Shown here piece after piece: positions 1-11,622 of a stretch of 64,000 nucleotides of DNA (positions are counted from its first letter, which is position 1; every line of letters begins with the position of its first letter). The stretch covers positions 2,951,462-3,015,461 of the forward strand of contig CP136069.1 in NCBI GenBank assembly GCA_032622095.1, given 5' to 3'. Position numbers and translations under genes: made by a program. This DNA comes from Siphonodentalium dalli (taxonomy: Eukaryota; Mollusca; Scaphopoda; Gadilida; Siphonodentaliidae). Under the pieces are notes generated by a model. That model did not search any database. It was not told the origin of the DNA and saw only the letters and a list, made by a program, of their open reading frames with translations.

Positions 1-436
1 CCCCCCCCCCCCACACACACACAGAGAAGGGGAATATTTTGTTTTACATTATTATGTGTCATGTCATATTTGAGGTTTGCGGCATTTGCATACAAATAGG
101 CAGGTGATATGTATTGTCATGATTAAATTCCTCTTTGAAGTCTTCGAGTGTGCTGCAGTGCTTTGCAATTTCGGACAGCTTGTTCCATTCAGTGATTGTA
201 GCTGACAAGAAAGAATCCGTAAAATAATCATATAGTTAATATTCTATTATTTAATAGTTCAAACCTATGGGAGGCCAAATTCACATTTAATAATGAATTG
301 CAAATATCACATATTGTGCTTAAGCACATGTAGCGGTCGCGTTGTAAATATAGAAGGCCGATGAATTCTCTGATCGAGAGGTCTAGATCTCTTGGTCACG
401 GTCGTTAGACGCTTTATGTGATCACCGTCGTCACTT

Positions 437-655
437 ATCTTAAAGTGATATGAAACACTCAGATAGGGTGATCAAATATAAATGTAGAATAATCTTTCTC
501 AAAGTAGTTATTTTTGCGAATTTAAATCCAAATTTACAACAGACACCGTCATTCTTATATATCAATTAAATTCTCGGTGGCGAAATAATTTGCGTTCGAT
601 ATCGCCGTTTGTTGCGTCCCGAATCGAAATGTAAATATTTACAATTGCGCGTTGT
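437..655. repeat. Diverged dispersed repeat, inverted partner at far right of window
   Basis: The stretch matches, in reverse complement and with many differences, bases about 63720-63925 (shared pieces include ATGAAACACTC/GTGAAACACTC, GGTGATCAAATA, ACCGTCATTCTTATATAT and ATGTAAATATTTACAATT). Neither copy has a convincing reading frame. It is an old interspersed repeat of unknown class. Confidence 0.6.
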
Positions 656-1658
656 TCAGGCGTTGTTTTCTAAGGAGTGGGGTGGTCGATTTCGTTGAGA
701 TTTTCGGCGATGTTAGTAGTATATGTGCACATCCCCCCAGTTGGCCCAGCGCCTGTGTACTAACTTATAACTTGATTAATGCACCGAACAAGTCCATAAT
801 ATGTCTTTAAGTTGTCAAAATATCATGTCATTCTTTAAATAATTAAGCCAACACATTTACATAATGTTAAACTGATGTTTTATTGGTCAAAAAGTTTTAT
901 AACATATTGTCAAGATCTTGGACGTACACACATTATGGAAACCAGTTTTGTATGCTGGGAGTACCAAATTCACATTTAATAATTAATTGCGCTCAAGCGC
1001 AATTGTTTGCGCTTAAGCACACTTAATTGCGCAATTCATGTCTATATTAACTAAACACCCCCAACCTTAATTCCTATTAACATATCGAGATCGCCTCTTA
1101 TTTTCATTGGTTTGGATGGGTTGGGAGCCAACCTAACTTCTTTGTCAAAATGGCTGACTCGCGATAGTATTACCTTCTATTTTTGTCAGGGCGACTCATG
1201 GTAGCATTATATTATCTTCAATATTAGTTGGGGCTACTCGCGATAGCATTACCTTCTATATCAGTCGGGACGACATTGATTTTCTTCAGGTTTCGAGTAT
1301 AGGCACACGGTACACCATGTGAGGGAAGCAAGACCTCAATGACACCACATTCGTGATATATGAACATGGAAATACTATAGATATGTGCAATAATGCTGAT
1401 TTAATAAAACAAAATACCATAGCACGAGGACTGAGACACCATTCGAAGCTCCAGGAATTAAAAAACATTTTTTTGGGACAGCGATGCTAATAATATGAGA
1501 AAAAAAAATCCCCCGATTTAAGCCAACAAACTTTGTACACCATATGAGGTAAGCAATCCCTCACTGTGACACCACATGCATGCTATATAGTTCTGGCCCA
1601 ACTCTTGCAAAAATACTAAAAATTATATGAAAAACTTGAAAATACTGTAGGTTTCAGG

Positions 1659-2722
1659 TAGTGATGAGGACCGGATCGGACCACATTGCGTGGTCCGGTC
1701 CACTGCCAAGGCGGTCAAGTCCGGTCCGGTCCAGGCCATTCCGGTTCGGTACACATGTCTGGACCGGTCCAAAACGGTCCGGTCCACCTATAATATAATA
1801 AAAATAGGCTATATGTTAATGAATTCTCTGTTTATTCAAAGTTTTTACTCTGTATAGTACAAACTATAAGGTTACTGAGTTCAGTGCATTGCAATGAGTC
1901 CATATATGTTTAAAACCTACATTGTTTGCCGATTGCATGCATCATTGTCTGTCTCTGGTGGGATATACTGGGTACGATGCACGATAATAGTATTTCTAGT
2001 AATGCGAACATGCACTAATTAAATGTATTGGACAGATATATAGCTATAGGGCCAGAATATGCTATAACCAATCTAACATGGCACTCAACTGATCGTATGC
2101 ATGATTCGTATCATACTTATTTTCATTAAATTGAAATTTAAACGAAATAACTATACTTATGACAATTATACAAATGTGTACTAATATGACTATTACATTA
2201 ATATTGGAGTCTTGGAGATTGTGATGGCTGATTGTATAGTCCTGACAATTACAGTTATATACCTAAGTACAACTATTATTGGATTAATGTGACTGTCTTG
2301 TGTATGTACTATGTAATGTGGTTTGCATGTTTCTTCGATAATTATAACTGTGAAAAACAATAGAATACTCCATTCGATATCCATCCAAATTGATTAGTTG
2401 ATGCCATGATACACTGTTTATACCATTGGGTTACACGTTTTGCTGTGTCTGTTCGGATCGACATTCGAGTCTGCCTTGTCGAACGTAAAAATACGACATA
2501 TTGGTTTTGTAAACTTCGGCATATTAAACCTGATCAATTTTAATACAGTGTTCATCTACTTAATTGTGGCATGAAGTAAAATAGTGGACCGGACCGGAGA
2601 GTACCGGACCGGCGGCAAAAAGCAGTCCTGTCCGGTCCAGTGACACTTGGTCCGGTCCGGACCGCGGTCCACCCCTGGACCGCGGACCGGACCGGTCCAA
2701 AGCGGTCCGGTCCGCATCACTA
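1659..2722. mobile_element. Non-autonomous hAT-like element, GGTCCGGTCC-rich ends
   Basis: The left end TAGTGATGAGGACCGGA mirrors the right end (reverse complement TAGTGATGCGGACCGGA). Both ends carry many sub-terminal GGACCGG/CCGGTCC repeats. The flanking 8-mers GTTTCAGG (1651-1658) and ATTTCCGG (2723-2730) agree at 6 of 8 positions, as expected for an aged 8-bp hAT duplication. The interior has no recognisable transposase. Confidence 0.65.
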
Positions 2723-3003
2723 ATTTCCGGGAAGGAGACAATCATTATTTGGATATATAGAGATGCTGATAATATAGGGATTAACATTGATGTACACAAA
2801 CTCACAGTTGACTTTTGAGTACTAGTCTAATTAAAACAGGTTAAAATTAGCCCCATGCTCCTTTTATGTTGCTATATAGGTGATACACAATTGCGCTTAA
2901 ATGCAATTCATTACGCTTAAGCGCAATTCATAACGATTAAGCATCAATGGCATATTTGTGCTTAAGCACACAATATGATATATTGCCCAGTATTTGCGCT
3001 TAA

Positions 3004-3483
3004 AGGTACTCAACCCGTAAAGAGGGTCCCCATCTCAACAGATTCCAACAACAACAATCCGATCAGAGGGTCCTATATTACTATTTCTTTGGCTTTGGGG
3101 GTAAAAAATATTTGATTCGAGTCGAGGAACCCATCAAACAAAGCTCAGAGTCATTAGATATTGATTTTTGAAAATTCTTATGTTCTCGAGATGAGTACTT
3201 ATAACTGCCGTCAATTTGGTAACATGCTCGAGATTTTACGCCAAAATTATATTCAAACAGACAAGGATGGATAACTCTATAATCAAGTGGGTAATAATAA
3301 CGAATTTTTTACTATCTTCTGGGCCAGAAAGAATTCCCGATAATGAAAAATAATAGATTTCTAAAATCGATATCTAACAAATCTGAGCTTTGATGGGTGA
3401 CTTCCTCGACTCGAATCAAATATTTTTGACCCCCGAAGCCATTGAAATAGTAATTGAGAGGAGTTTTATCGGGTTGAGTACCT
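3004..3483. mobile_element. TTAA-flanked MITE (AGGTACTCAA ends)
   Basis: TTAA at 3000-3003 and 3484-3487 flanks inverted ends AGGTACTCAACCCG / CGGGTTGAGTACCT. The arms carry related inverted sequence (TATTTCTTTGGCTTTGG and its complement). The element is about 480 bp, non-coding and foldback-shaped. TTAA duplication is characteristic of piggyBac-type transposition. Relatives are at 22282-22810, 32550-32815 and about 43190-43405. Confidence 0.75.
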
Positions 3484-5315
3484 TTAAGCTCAATTAATTT
3501 TGCGATTAATATTGCGCTTAATGGCAATTATTTGCGTTTAACCGCAATCAATTGCTTAAGCGCAATTCATTATTAAACGTGAATTTGGCCTCACATACGC
3601 CATATGAATGTCAGCTAACTGGGACCTTGGCTAACTGGGACCTTGGGCTAACTGGGACCTTGGCTAACTGGGACCATGACCAACTGGGACCTTGGCTAAC
3701 TGGGACCTTTGGCTAACTGGGACCTTGGTTATATTTATTACATATATTAGTAGAATATAACATTGATAATGTGGTAGAGCACAGGGGTGGGTCTTAAGTG
3801 AACCATGTCGCTATCACAAACATTTATGGGCTCTGAGTCTTAACATCTGGCAGGGTCTATAGAAACACTACGCCTACCTTTAAAAGTCTTCATCATGCAT
3901 TTATTGAATATTCATTCTATACCAAACGGAACACATCCAACAAGCATCACACATGGATGACATCACAACACATCTATACAGCTTGACAGCAACACCACAA
4001 CATCACATCGAGCATCAATCATCAATCGAGAAAAAAGGACCCTGGTGAACAAATACATATGTTGTAGTTGCTGCAGAATAAATATCCAGTATGGATATTA
4101 ATAAATATATGAAATGTGATTGTGTCAATAAACCAACTTCCCTATTGTCGATATAAACAACTATTTTGACACAATCCTAACTGTGACGAACAGTTAGAAA
4201 TAAAACCTACATGCTAGTATAAAAGGGTGATTATGGACGCAGTGTGCGATTTCCAACTTCACTAAACTATTGGGCAAATATATTTATGCAAATGTGACAA
4301 CACTAAAGTTTCAAAACCGAAGACAATATTATTAAAATACAAGCTATAATAACGGGTGAAAACATAACAAATATTACATACCATCCTTTGGAAAGCATAG
4401 GTCAGATGTCATAACGTAGTATTACTTATTCTTTATAACTGTAACATTCTTCAGGCATAGAAGAATGTACGCTTACACTGAGTGTCAACAAGACTGACGA
4501 TGTGCACTCTTCGGACGCTAATTATGAACTGACAAAAGGCGGCAAATAATCTTACCTGTGGTTGGCTAAGACAAATTAGTATCAGACAGTTAGATCTAAT
4601 ATTGGGCGCTAACATAGACAGAGTAGACTTAAGCGGGTAAGAGATTGGGCTAAGTTAAGAATATGAAATAGCGAAATGCAGAACAGGTAATGCGGCTGGG
4701 GACGGGAAGTGTAAAGAACGGAATAGCGCGAAATGGAATGAAATGATTACAATGCGGCTATAAAATGAATATTAGTGAGTTAGGTTTAATAACTTAGTTA
4801 GTATACATGTGTAGCATGTAATAAAGGCATATACTGATTTGGTATATAAAATAGCACGGTCACAATAATAGAATATTGTTTGTTTTATTTATGTTATTGC
4901 TTCAAAAATGTTTTAGATTTGTTTCAACCTGACTTAATAAAAAAATAAATATATATATATATATATTGTCAATCTATAAAACTGAAGGTCACTATTTTAA
5001 TTTCTTATTTGTATCTTATATATTTCTATGAATATTTATTGGTAATAAAGTCAATAAAGTGATGGTTATTATGGGCATTCACAGTTAAGATGCAATAAAG
5101 TGATTGTTACTCATGGCATTCACAGTTTTTTGAAAGCGATTGTTGTTTTAATCAGTTGGTCCATATGATCTTGTGATCTAATCATTGTCAGCTTACTTGT
5201 GTTCACTTGTAACAATTAACTGACCAGTCATCAGCAGTGAGTGTATTTAACAGTAAAGACAACATATGGACAGCTATATAGAGGCCAATTTACTGTCAGA
5301 CAGCATATCAGCACA

Positions 5316-5502
5316 ATGTCTTCTGAACCTGATGTAACGTGTATTTCGTGTGGCGATGTGGTTAGACCAAGACAAGAGGCCTTGAATTGTGATGGCTGCT
5401 CCCGATGGCAGCATCACAAATGTAAAACTGGCATCACCAGAGATGTCTATCGACATGCGGTCCATGACAGCCTGGATATTCAGTGGTCCTGTCAGACAAC
5501 AG
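5316..5502 (+). CDS. Putative exon with PHD-like zinc finger
   Basis: From ATG at 5316 the frame reads MSSEPDVTCISCGDVV, then NCDGCSRWQHHKC and finally IQWSCQ, before a consensus donor CAACAG|GTATGT at 5502/5503. The spacing C-x2-C, C-x2-C, H-x2-C followed by W-x-C is that of a PHD-like (Cys4-His-Cys3) finger. Similar fingers often precede FLYWCH or MULE-type transposase regions in invertebrate proteins. The last expected cysteine is absent at WSCQTT, and the exon ends in phase 1, so it could come from the next exon, which I cannot find. The exon lies inside a foldback-like repeat, so it may be a captured fragment or part of an element-encoded protein. The frame is open upstream to 5241, so the start is uncertain. 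Confidence 0.5.
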
Positions 5503-5603
5503 GTATGTACTAATTATGTACTAATTATGTCATGTCTTAAATAAAAAAATAAATACTTTAGATCTTAATAAAAAAAATAACTAAAAAATAATGTTGAATT
5601 TAA

Positions 5604-5640
5604 ATGGTCCTGTCAGCAGTGTGCTAATTATGTCATGTCT
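5604..5640 (+). pseudogene. Second copy of the PHD-like exon's 3' edge
   Basis: TGGTCCTGTCAG followed by TGCTAATTATGTCATGTCT repeats the end of the preceding exon and the start of its intron about 120 bp downstream. Here the codons read W-S-C-Q-Q-C, restoring the final cysteine of a canonical finger that the first copy lacks. There is no consensus GTATGT donor in this copy. Confidence 0.5.
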
Positions 5641-5815
5641 AAAAATTGATTTTAATGAAATGATTAATAATATATCTGAAGGTCCCAGTTAGCCAAGGTC
5701 CCAGTTAGCCAAGGTCCCAGTTAGCCAGAAGGTCCCAGTTAGCCAAGGTCCCAGTTAGCCTGACTTGAGGTCCCAGTTAGCCAAGGTCCCAGTTAGCCAA
5801 GGTCCCAGTTAGCTG

Positions 5816-6530
5816 GATACCCGCCATATTTGCACTTAAGTCTAGATAAATCGAAAATGTGAAAACTGCTTGCCATACACACATAGATACAGAAAACAGA
5901 CGTATATAATAATATGTGTGTACGCATATTCTGTAATGCTAGAGATGTGTTCTAAGAATATTACGGGGTTAATACTTTTCTGTAATTTGATTGGATGATA
6001 AATATCACTTCCTTGTTCGGGGGGAAATTTGTAAGTTTTGACAACCGCGAATCAAATTTTAACACGTTTATGAGTGTTTGGCAGCTTTTTTAGCCACCTA
6101 ATAGAAAGTAGATTTTTCCTTTGACTTTGATGACTAGTGTTGTAACTCATGTTAGTAAGTTCTGACTCTATCGACCTCAACTTGGCACATCGTGTTTATC
6201 ATCTGATCATCAAAAGTTCATGAAATTATGCCAGCACACTGACACTTTATCATATGACTATTCTTCCCTAAATTCCACTACTGTTTGATGATCTAATCCA
6301 AATCGTCGGATCACACTGAGTGAGATTTCCACTGATCAAATCAGATCACACTCCTACGGAAATTGCCGAGAATGCGAGATGTCAATTAATTCCTAATTTA
6401 AGACAACAGACTTTTTAATAATTTATCCATTAAAAATAGATTATGTAAAACTAAGTATGTTTTTGCTGTGTTCCATTTCCCCAGATTATAATTTATATCT
6501 AGTAAGAAAATAAAATTGCTCAAGTAAATG
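5816..6530. other. Non-coding spacer, no feature recognised
   Basis: AT-rich sequence with no convincing exon, hairpin or tandem repeat. Confidence 0.5.
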
Positions 6531-6538
6531 GTTACTAG

Positions 6539-7634
6539 TAGTGTTGAAACGATTAATCGATTAGTCGAAATCGACGCGATTATTACATTAGTCGATCCCG
6601 AAATATGCTAGTCGACTAGTCGAGAAAAAGCACTACCTAAGTGCTATCATGACAGCAGTGCCATTGCATGGCAATATTATCACGTAATCTGTAACAGTTA
6701 GTTAATACATATTAACTTCTTAGAGATTATTGCATTGTTCCTTTAACCCAATATACGTACACATAACACTGTATCATTATACAAGCATAAGCCATGATAA
6801 GGGCCCTGCCCTTGCAAGTTAAACTTTTTGTGGGGTCCTGTTGATATATATATATTATAATTATATTGAATACGAAATAAATCTTATTATTGAATCTTAA
6901 CGATGCCACTGCCAGTCATGCACGAGCGGTGAACTCCATGACCTGAACTGAACCCAATGTATGCACATGTACCGGTATGCGCGGTTTCTTTTATGTTGAT
7001 CATCAAAGACACAAAGTGTCGCTGCCGACCGAACACTGTCTTGTTCAATGGGAACAATTGACCAGTGAAAACTTCTAGAGTAATGATGCAACAAAATGGC
7101 TTCAATGATATACAAAACATAATTCGCAACATGTCAAGCTGGTAAAGTCAACTCAGTAACTGAATAGATCCTAGATCATTCTAATACCCATACCGCCCCC
7201 CCCCCCCCCCACCCCGCGACATGAGGCGCCAATTCAGAGAGACAATAGAACACACCACACATCTCGTTAGCGAGACTTACTAACGAGACTTGCCTATTTA
7301 TTTCCTGGTTACCGGCGACAATTTTGTTTATATAAAATGTTTTATTACCTGCATTCCCCAAACCATGAGATTATATGGAGGTTGCAGGAGAGCCTGGTTT
7401 AAGACATCAAATTGGGAGACTTACGGGCAAAACAGGAGATTATATAGTTCACGTGCTATCTGTTTTAACGTTCTGAAACGAAGAGTTGGATACTCAAAAC
7501 TGCACATGGCCCTTTTTATACGTCATATGGGCATAGAAACGGGAACTCTTAGAAGGGGTCCGACTAGTTGACTAGTAGTCGATTACCTCTGGCGACTAGT
7601 CGATTCCATAAAAACGCTAATCGTTTCAACACTA
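6539..7634. mobile_element. Non-autonomous hAT element with perfect TSD
   Basis: The ends TAGTGTTGAAACGATTAATCG (20 bases: AGTGTTGAAACGATTAATCG) and, at the right, the reverse complement beginning TAGTGTTGAAACGATTAGCG form TIRs. The target duplication GTTACTAG is exact at 6531-6538 and 7635-7642. Sub-terminal CGACTAGTCGA motifs cluster at both ends, as in hAT elements. The 1.1 kb interior has only short chance frames and no DDE or dimerisation region. Confidence 0.9.
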
Positions 7635-7679
7635 GTTACTAGTATTATAATTAGACTTTCCAGAGAAGATGAGGCTTAA

Positions 7680-7784
7680 GCAGAATGAGGTCCCCAGAGG
7701 GTGCATTAATTTAGTAATGCTAGCCCACTATGCGAGTATGCAGGATAGTGTCACTAAATTCACCCTCTGGGAATCTCATTCTGC
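7680..7784. mobile_element. Palindromic MITE hairpin, family A
   Basis: GCAGAATGAGGTCCCCAGAG starts an arm that is mirrored by CTCATTCTGC at the end, giving a ~105-base imperfect hairpin around GCTAGCCCACTATGC. The same unit recurs at least 15 times in this window, alone or as paired ends of a composite element. Confidence 0.8.
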
Positions 7785-7878
7785 AAATGACAGGCACACT
7801 AAACTCAGTCAGACTTGATTGTCTAGTGTAATCCAATTGCAACGCAACAGTCTCATTCAACACTACTTTATATACTCT

Positions 7879-8130
7879 AAATATTCGACTCCTTAACCAC
7901 AGCAGAATTATTGGTAATTTTTCAGGATTTAGTCGGAAATATGGCTTGTTGCCATTCATCGGAAAGCTCTCACTGAAATGAAACCTACATTAATGCCCTA
8001 AATAATCAACTCCTTAATCTCACTGAGAGCTTTCCGATGAATAGCAACAAGCCATATTTCCGATTAAATCCTGAAAAAATAACCATAATTCTGCTGTAGT
8101 TAAGGAGTCGATGATTTAGGGCATTACTGT
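7879..8130. mobile_element. MITE, family D (CAGTAATGCCCTAAATAAT ends)
   Basis: The arms contain CTCCTTAACCACAGCAGAAT, GGATTTAGTCGGAAATATGG and GCCATTCATCGGAAAGCTCT and their complements, ending GGGCATTACTG|TA. Full copies elsewhere (56919-57112, 57203-57433) sit between TA dinucleotides, the duplication expected of Tc1/mariner-type transposition. Confidence 0.7.
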
Positions 8131-8134
8131 ACTG

Positions 8135-8760
8135 TGAGATCATAAAAGGGAAGCAATTAAGCCGGATAATAAGCAGTCGATGTAAACATCTCCGTAATAA
8201 TTATAATATTACGTCGACACGAATTCATGTAAAAACCCATTTCCAGAACAATGGGCTTCCCCCAATATCGTGACGTCATACTGATGTCGCAGACATTCCA
8301 AATAAGGAATAATTTATGCGCAGATTTATTGTTCAGATTTCAACCCTGAAATAACTGTCTCTTTCAAGATAGACGAAACACACTTCAATAACACATCGTT
8401 TCGGTCTTTGTCCACTGTAACACTCATTTTCCTATTGTGATGAGATTATTAAAAGCGTCGAAAACGAGTTTTACCGATGAATAAATGTCTTTCTTTTAAA
8501 TTTTGTTTAGATCAATATACACATGTGTTTTTGATGACAACTGAGCTATTTTTACGGAACACGTGCAGCTGTTATCGGTTAGCCAATCGGGGTTAGCGGT
8601 TTCTTGTACCGCTTCCAATCAAAACAAGGAATTTCCTGGTACCGTATATCCCCAGGGAATTTGGGGAAATAGCTTTCCGGCCAGTCCTGTTCGACTCAGA
8701 TGAATTTATATGATATACTGAGTCGAAATTGATGTCGACTGGATAATAAGGTGCCTGTAA
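8135..8760. other. Non-coding spacer, no feature recognised
   Basis: No gene, hairpin or array is supported here. GGATAATAAG occurs near both edges (about 8163 and 8742), which may mark an unrecognised element. Confidence 0.4.
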
Positions 8761-8763
8761 TTT

Positions 8764-8952
8764 GCAGAATTTGGTCCCCAGAGGGTGAATTTAGTGACGC
8801 TATCCCTCATAATGGGCTATCCTCACAAATTCACACTCTGGGGACCAAATTCTGCTTAGGCCTCATCATTATTATCAAAATTCTATAGAAAATTACCCAT
8901 AATTCTGCTGTGGTTAAGGAGTCAATTATTTAGAGCATTACTGTACCTTGAC
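8764..8952. mobile_element. Family A hairpin next to a family D half-element
   Basis: 8764-8855 is a GCAGAATTTGGTCCCCAGAG hairpin with a mirrored end. It is followed by the right half of a family D MITE (CTGCTGTGGTTAAGGAGTC ... GAGCATTACTG, about 8878-8941). Confidence 0.65.
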
Positions 8953-9024
8953 AGCCAGTGCATTCTCTTATATACCTGTATACAAGACTCCCTATAACTG
9001 AGGCAATAGATAAAAGTTTAATGT

Positions 9025-9113
9025 TTAACCCCACAGGGAGCCTCTGACAGATGGAAGCGTGCACTACAGAGTGTCGTCTGCTGCAATCTATGTGGGGCTC
9101 TCCAAAGGGTTAA
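9025..9113. mobile_element. TTAA-flanked hairpin MITE, family C
   Basis: TTAACCCCACAGGGAGCC at the left and GGGGCTCTCCAAAGGGTTAA at the right enclose an imperfect hairpin of about 80 bases containing GATGGAAGCGTGC and AGTGTCGTCTGCTGCA. Family C is the most frequent small element in the window and is the unit of two long tandem arrays (39.7-40.6 kb, 60.5-62.0 kb). Confidence 0.75.
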
Positions 9114-9243
9114 TACTACTTTACTTTCCTGCCATGGCTTCAGCTTGTGGCACCTCCAGAATGCTAATACGCTACTGGAATGTGTACATGTACCTACTAA
9201 CGGCAAGCTCCACAGCGGGCTAGTATAACCAAATTTACCCTTT

Positions 9244-9690
9244 GGGAACCTCATTCTGCTTAGGCCTCATCTTTTGGGAAGTATCTTTAGTCTCAAATTT
9301 TAACATTGTTTTTAGTTACTTTTTCCCTTTTAAGTTTCGATTTCCCCTAATTTGCAGATGATAAAATACATAATCGAGGTGACTACAACGTGAGCATCAC
9401 CAACTTCAACTGGGAACTTCAATCTGATCCTAGGTCTCCCATAGCAGTTCAATCTGATCCTAGGTCTCCCATAGCAGTTCAATCTGATCCTAGGTCTCCC
9501 ATAGCAGTTCAATCTGATCCTAGGTCTCCCATAGCAGTTCAATCTGATCCTAGGTCTCCCATAGCAGTTCAGCATAATGAGGTCCCGGGAGTGTAAATTT
9601 GGTGATGCTAGCCTGCCATCGGGATAGTGTCACTAAATTAACTATATGGGGACCTCATTCTGCAATTTACAGGCACACTACTTCAAGACT
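9244..9690. mobile_element. Composite family A element with an internal minisatellite
   Basis: A degraded left hairpin half (CTTTGGGAACCTCATTCTGC) is followed by the conserved core (GGCCTCATCTTTTGGGAAG, CCCCTAATTTGCAGATGATA, AACTTCAATCTGATCCTAGG) and a right hairpin ending CCTCATTCTGCAATTTACAG. Homologous composites at 39297-39700 and 46850-47240 carry a single copy of the segment that is repeated five times here. Confidence 0.65.
9421..9570. repeat. 30-bp minisatellite, 5 identical copies
   Basis: Unit AATCTGATCCTAGGTCTCCC followed by ATAGCAGTTC, exactly repeated. The unit is part of the core of the surrounding composite MITE, so the expansion happened inside the transposon. Because 30 is a multiple of 3, both strands give spurious repetitive open frames. 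Confidence 0.95.
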
Positions 9691-9700
9691 TCCCTACAAG

Positions 9701-11260
9701 TAGGTAAATACGGTATCCAGAATGTGTACCTATGTGAATATGGTATCCGGAATGTGTACCTAGGTGAATATGCTATCCGGAATATGTACCTAGGTGAATA
9801 CGGTATCTGCCTATCTGGAATGTGTAGCTAGGTGAATACATGTACATGTATGCTATCTGGAATGTATACCTATGTGAATATGGTGTCCGGAATGTGTACC
9901 TAGGTGAATATGCTATCCGTAATGTGTACCTAGGTGAATACGGTATCCGGAATATGTACCTAGGTGAATATGCTATCTGGAATGTGTACCTAGGTGAATA
10001 CGGTATCTGGAATGTGTAGCTAGGTGAATACATGTACATGTATGCTATCTGGAATATATACCTATGTGAATATGGTGTCCGGAATGTGTACCTAGGTGAA
10101 TATGCTATCCGTAATGTGTACCTAGGTGAATACGGTATCCGGAATATGTACCTAGGTGAATATGCTATCTGGAATGTGTACCTAGGTGAATATGCTATCT
10201 GGAATGTGTACCTAGGTGAATATGCTATCTGGAATATGTACCTAGGTGAATACGGTATCTGGAATGTGTAGCTAGGTGAATACATGTACATGTATGCTAT
10301 CTGGAATGTATACCTATGTGAATATGGTGTCCGGAATGTGTACCTAGGTGAATATGCTATCCGTAATGTGTACCTAGGTGAATACGGTATCTGGAATATG
10401 TACCTAGGTGAATATGCTATCTGGAATGTGTACCTAGGTGAATATGCTATCCGTAATGTGTACCTAGGTGAATACGGTATCCGGAATATGTACCTAGGTG
10501 AATATGCTATCTGGAATGTGTACCTAGGTGAATATGCTATCTGGAATGTGTACCTAGGTGAATATGGTATCCGGAATGTGTACCTAGGTGAATACGGTAT
10601 CCGGAATATGTACCTAGGTGAATATGCTATCTGGAATATGTACCTAGGTGAATATGCTATCTGGAATGTGTACCTAGGTGAATATGGTATCCGGAATGTG
10701 TACCTAGGTGAATACGGTATCCAGAATATGTACCTAGGTGAATATGCTATCTGGAATATGTACCTAGGTGAATATGCTATCTGGAATGTGTACCTAGGTG
10801 AATATGCTATCTGGAATGTGTACCTAGGTGAATATGGTATCTGGAATGTGTAGCTAGGTGAATATGCTATCTGGAATATGTACCTAGGTGAATATGCTAT
10901 CTGGAATATGTACCTAGGTGAATATGCTATCTGGAATATGTACCTAGGTGAATATGCTATCTGGAATATGTACCTAGGTGAATATGCTATCTGGAATGTG
11001 TACCTAGGTGAATATGCTATCTGGAATATGTACCTAGGTGAATATGCTATCTGGAATGTGTACCTAGGTGAATACGGTATCCAGAAATGTGTACCTATAT
11101 TTAGGTCAATACTCTAAAACGGAATGTTTACCTAGGTGAATACGATCATCGGAATGTGTACCTAGGTGAATTCGCTATCCAGAATGTGTACCCAGGTGAA
11201 TACACTACGTCATGTATCTAGAAAGTGTAGCTAGGTGAATACGCTATCTGGAATGTGCAC
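9701..11260. repeat. 30-bp satellite, about 50 copies
   Basis: Unit TAGGTGAATATGCTATCTGG plus AATGTGTACC with variants (TACGGTATCC, TATGGTGTCC, a TAGCTAGG junction). Several blocks of about 260 bp recur, each beginning TACATGTACATGTATGC, so the array also has a higher-order repeat near its start. Remnants resume at 11623-11670, beyond an inserted element. Open frames of up to ~190 codons on both strands come from the 3n period, not from a gene. Confidence 0.97.
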
Positions 11261-11269
11261 CTACATGTA

Positions 11270-11622
11270 CCCCGCTGGACAAAACAAGTGTCCATTGGCA
11301 CCGCGGTGTATTTGCCGTTCGGACGCGGTGTCAGAGTTTGTAACTGCAGTTGAGCACCGTGGCCCAACAGCAAGTACACTGCGGCCGATAGGCAACTACA
11401 CCGCAGCTGAATGGCATGTACACCGTGGTTAGATTTCTGGTTTGTATCGTCTTTTTTCAGTTTAATGAACGTACACCGCGACAACTACACCATGGGCGAA
11501 CGGCAAGTACACCGAGGCCCAACTGTAGTTAGCCGGTGGAGCCGCGGTGTAGTTGCATTTCAGCCGCGGTGGCAATGCTAACTGCACCGCGGTTAGGTGG
11601 ACAGTTGTTTTGTCAAGCAGGG
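11270..11622. mobile_element. TIR element inserted in the 30-bp satellite, TA duplication
   Basis: Ends CCCCGCTGGACAAAACAA and TTGTTTTGTCAAGCAGGG are near-perfect inverted repeats flanked by TA (11268-11269, 11623-11624). Satellite sequence continues on both sides. The interior is rich in CACCGCGGTGTA and related palindromes. The TA duplication and small size suggest a Tc1/mariner-type MITE. Confidence 0.75.

Larger units (their letters stand above)
271..3592. mobile_element. Large TIR element with nested insertions
   Basis: Inverted ends GAGGCCAAATTCAC plus TTTAATAATGAATTGC lie at 271-301 and, in reverse complement, at 3562-3592 with one mismatch. A related sub-terminal piece is at about 962-1000. 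Next to the ends and internally are palindromic TTAAGCGCAATT-type motifs (about 985-1035, 2890-2960, 3505-3570). No transposase frame is visible. A hAT-like element (1659-2722) and a TTAA MITE (3004-3483) are nested inside. No clean target duplication was found, so the exact ends are provisional. Confidence 0.55.
3612..5815. mobile_element. Foldback-like element with tandem-repeat inverted ends
   Basis: The left end is about seven copies of GGCTAACTGGGACCTT (3612-3725). The right end is about eight copies of the reverse complement, GGTCCCAGTTAGCCA (5682-5815). The outermost bases mirror each other exactly (CAGCTAACTGGGACC / GGTCCCAGTTAGCTG). Inverted ends built from short tandem repeats are known from Drosophila FB and sea-urchin TU elements. 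The 2 kb interior holds a PHD-like exon at 5316-5502; between 3730 and 5240 I see nothing else identifiable. No target duplication is evident. Confidence 0.6.

Noticed and set aside
9773-11117. Open frames of up to ~190 codons on both strands with a YLGEYAIWNV-type 10-residue repeat
   Set aside because: They follow from a 30-bp satellite unit (multiple of 3) that happens to lack stops in several frames on both strands. There is no start context, splice signal or homology.
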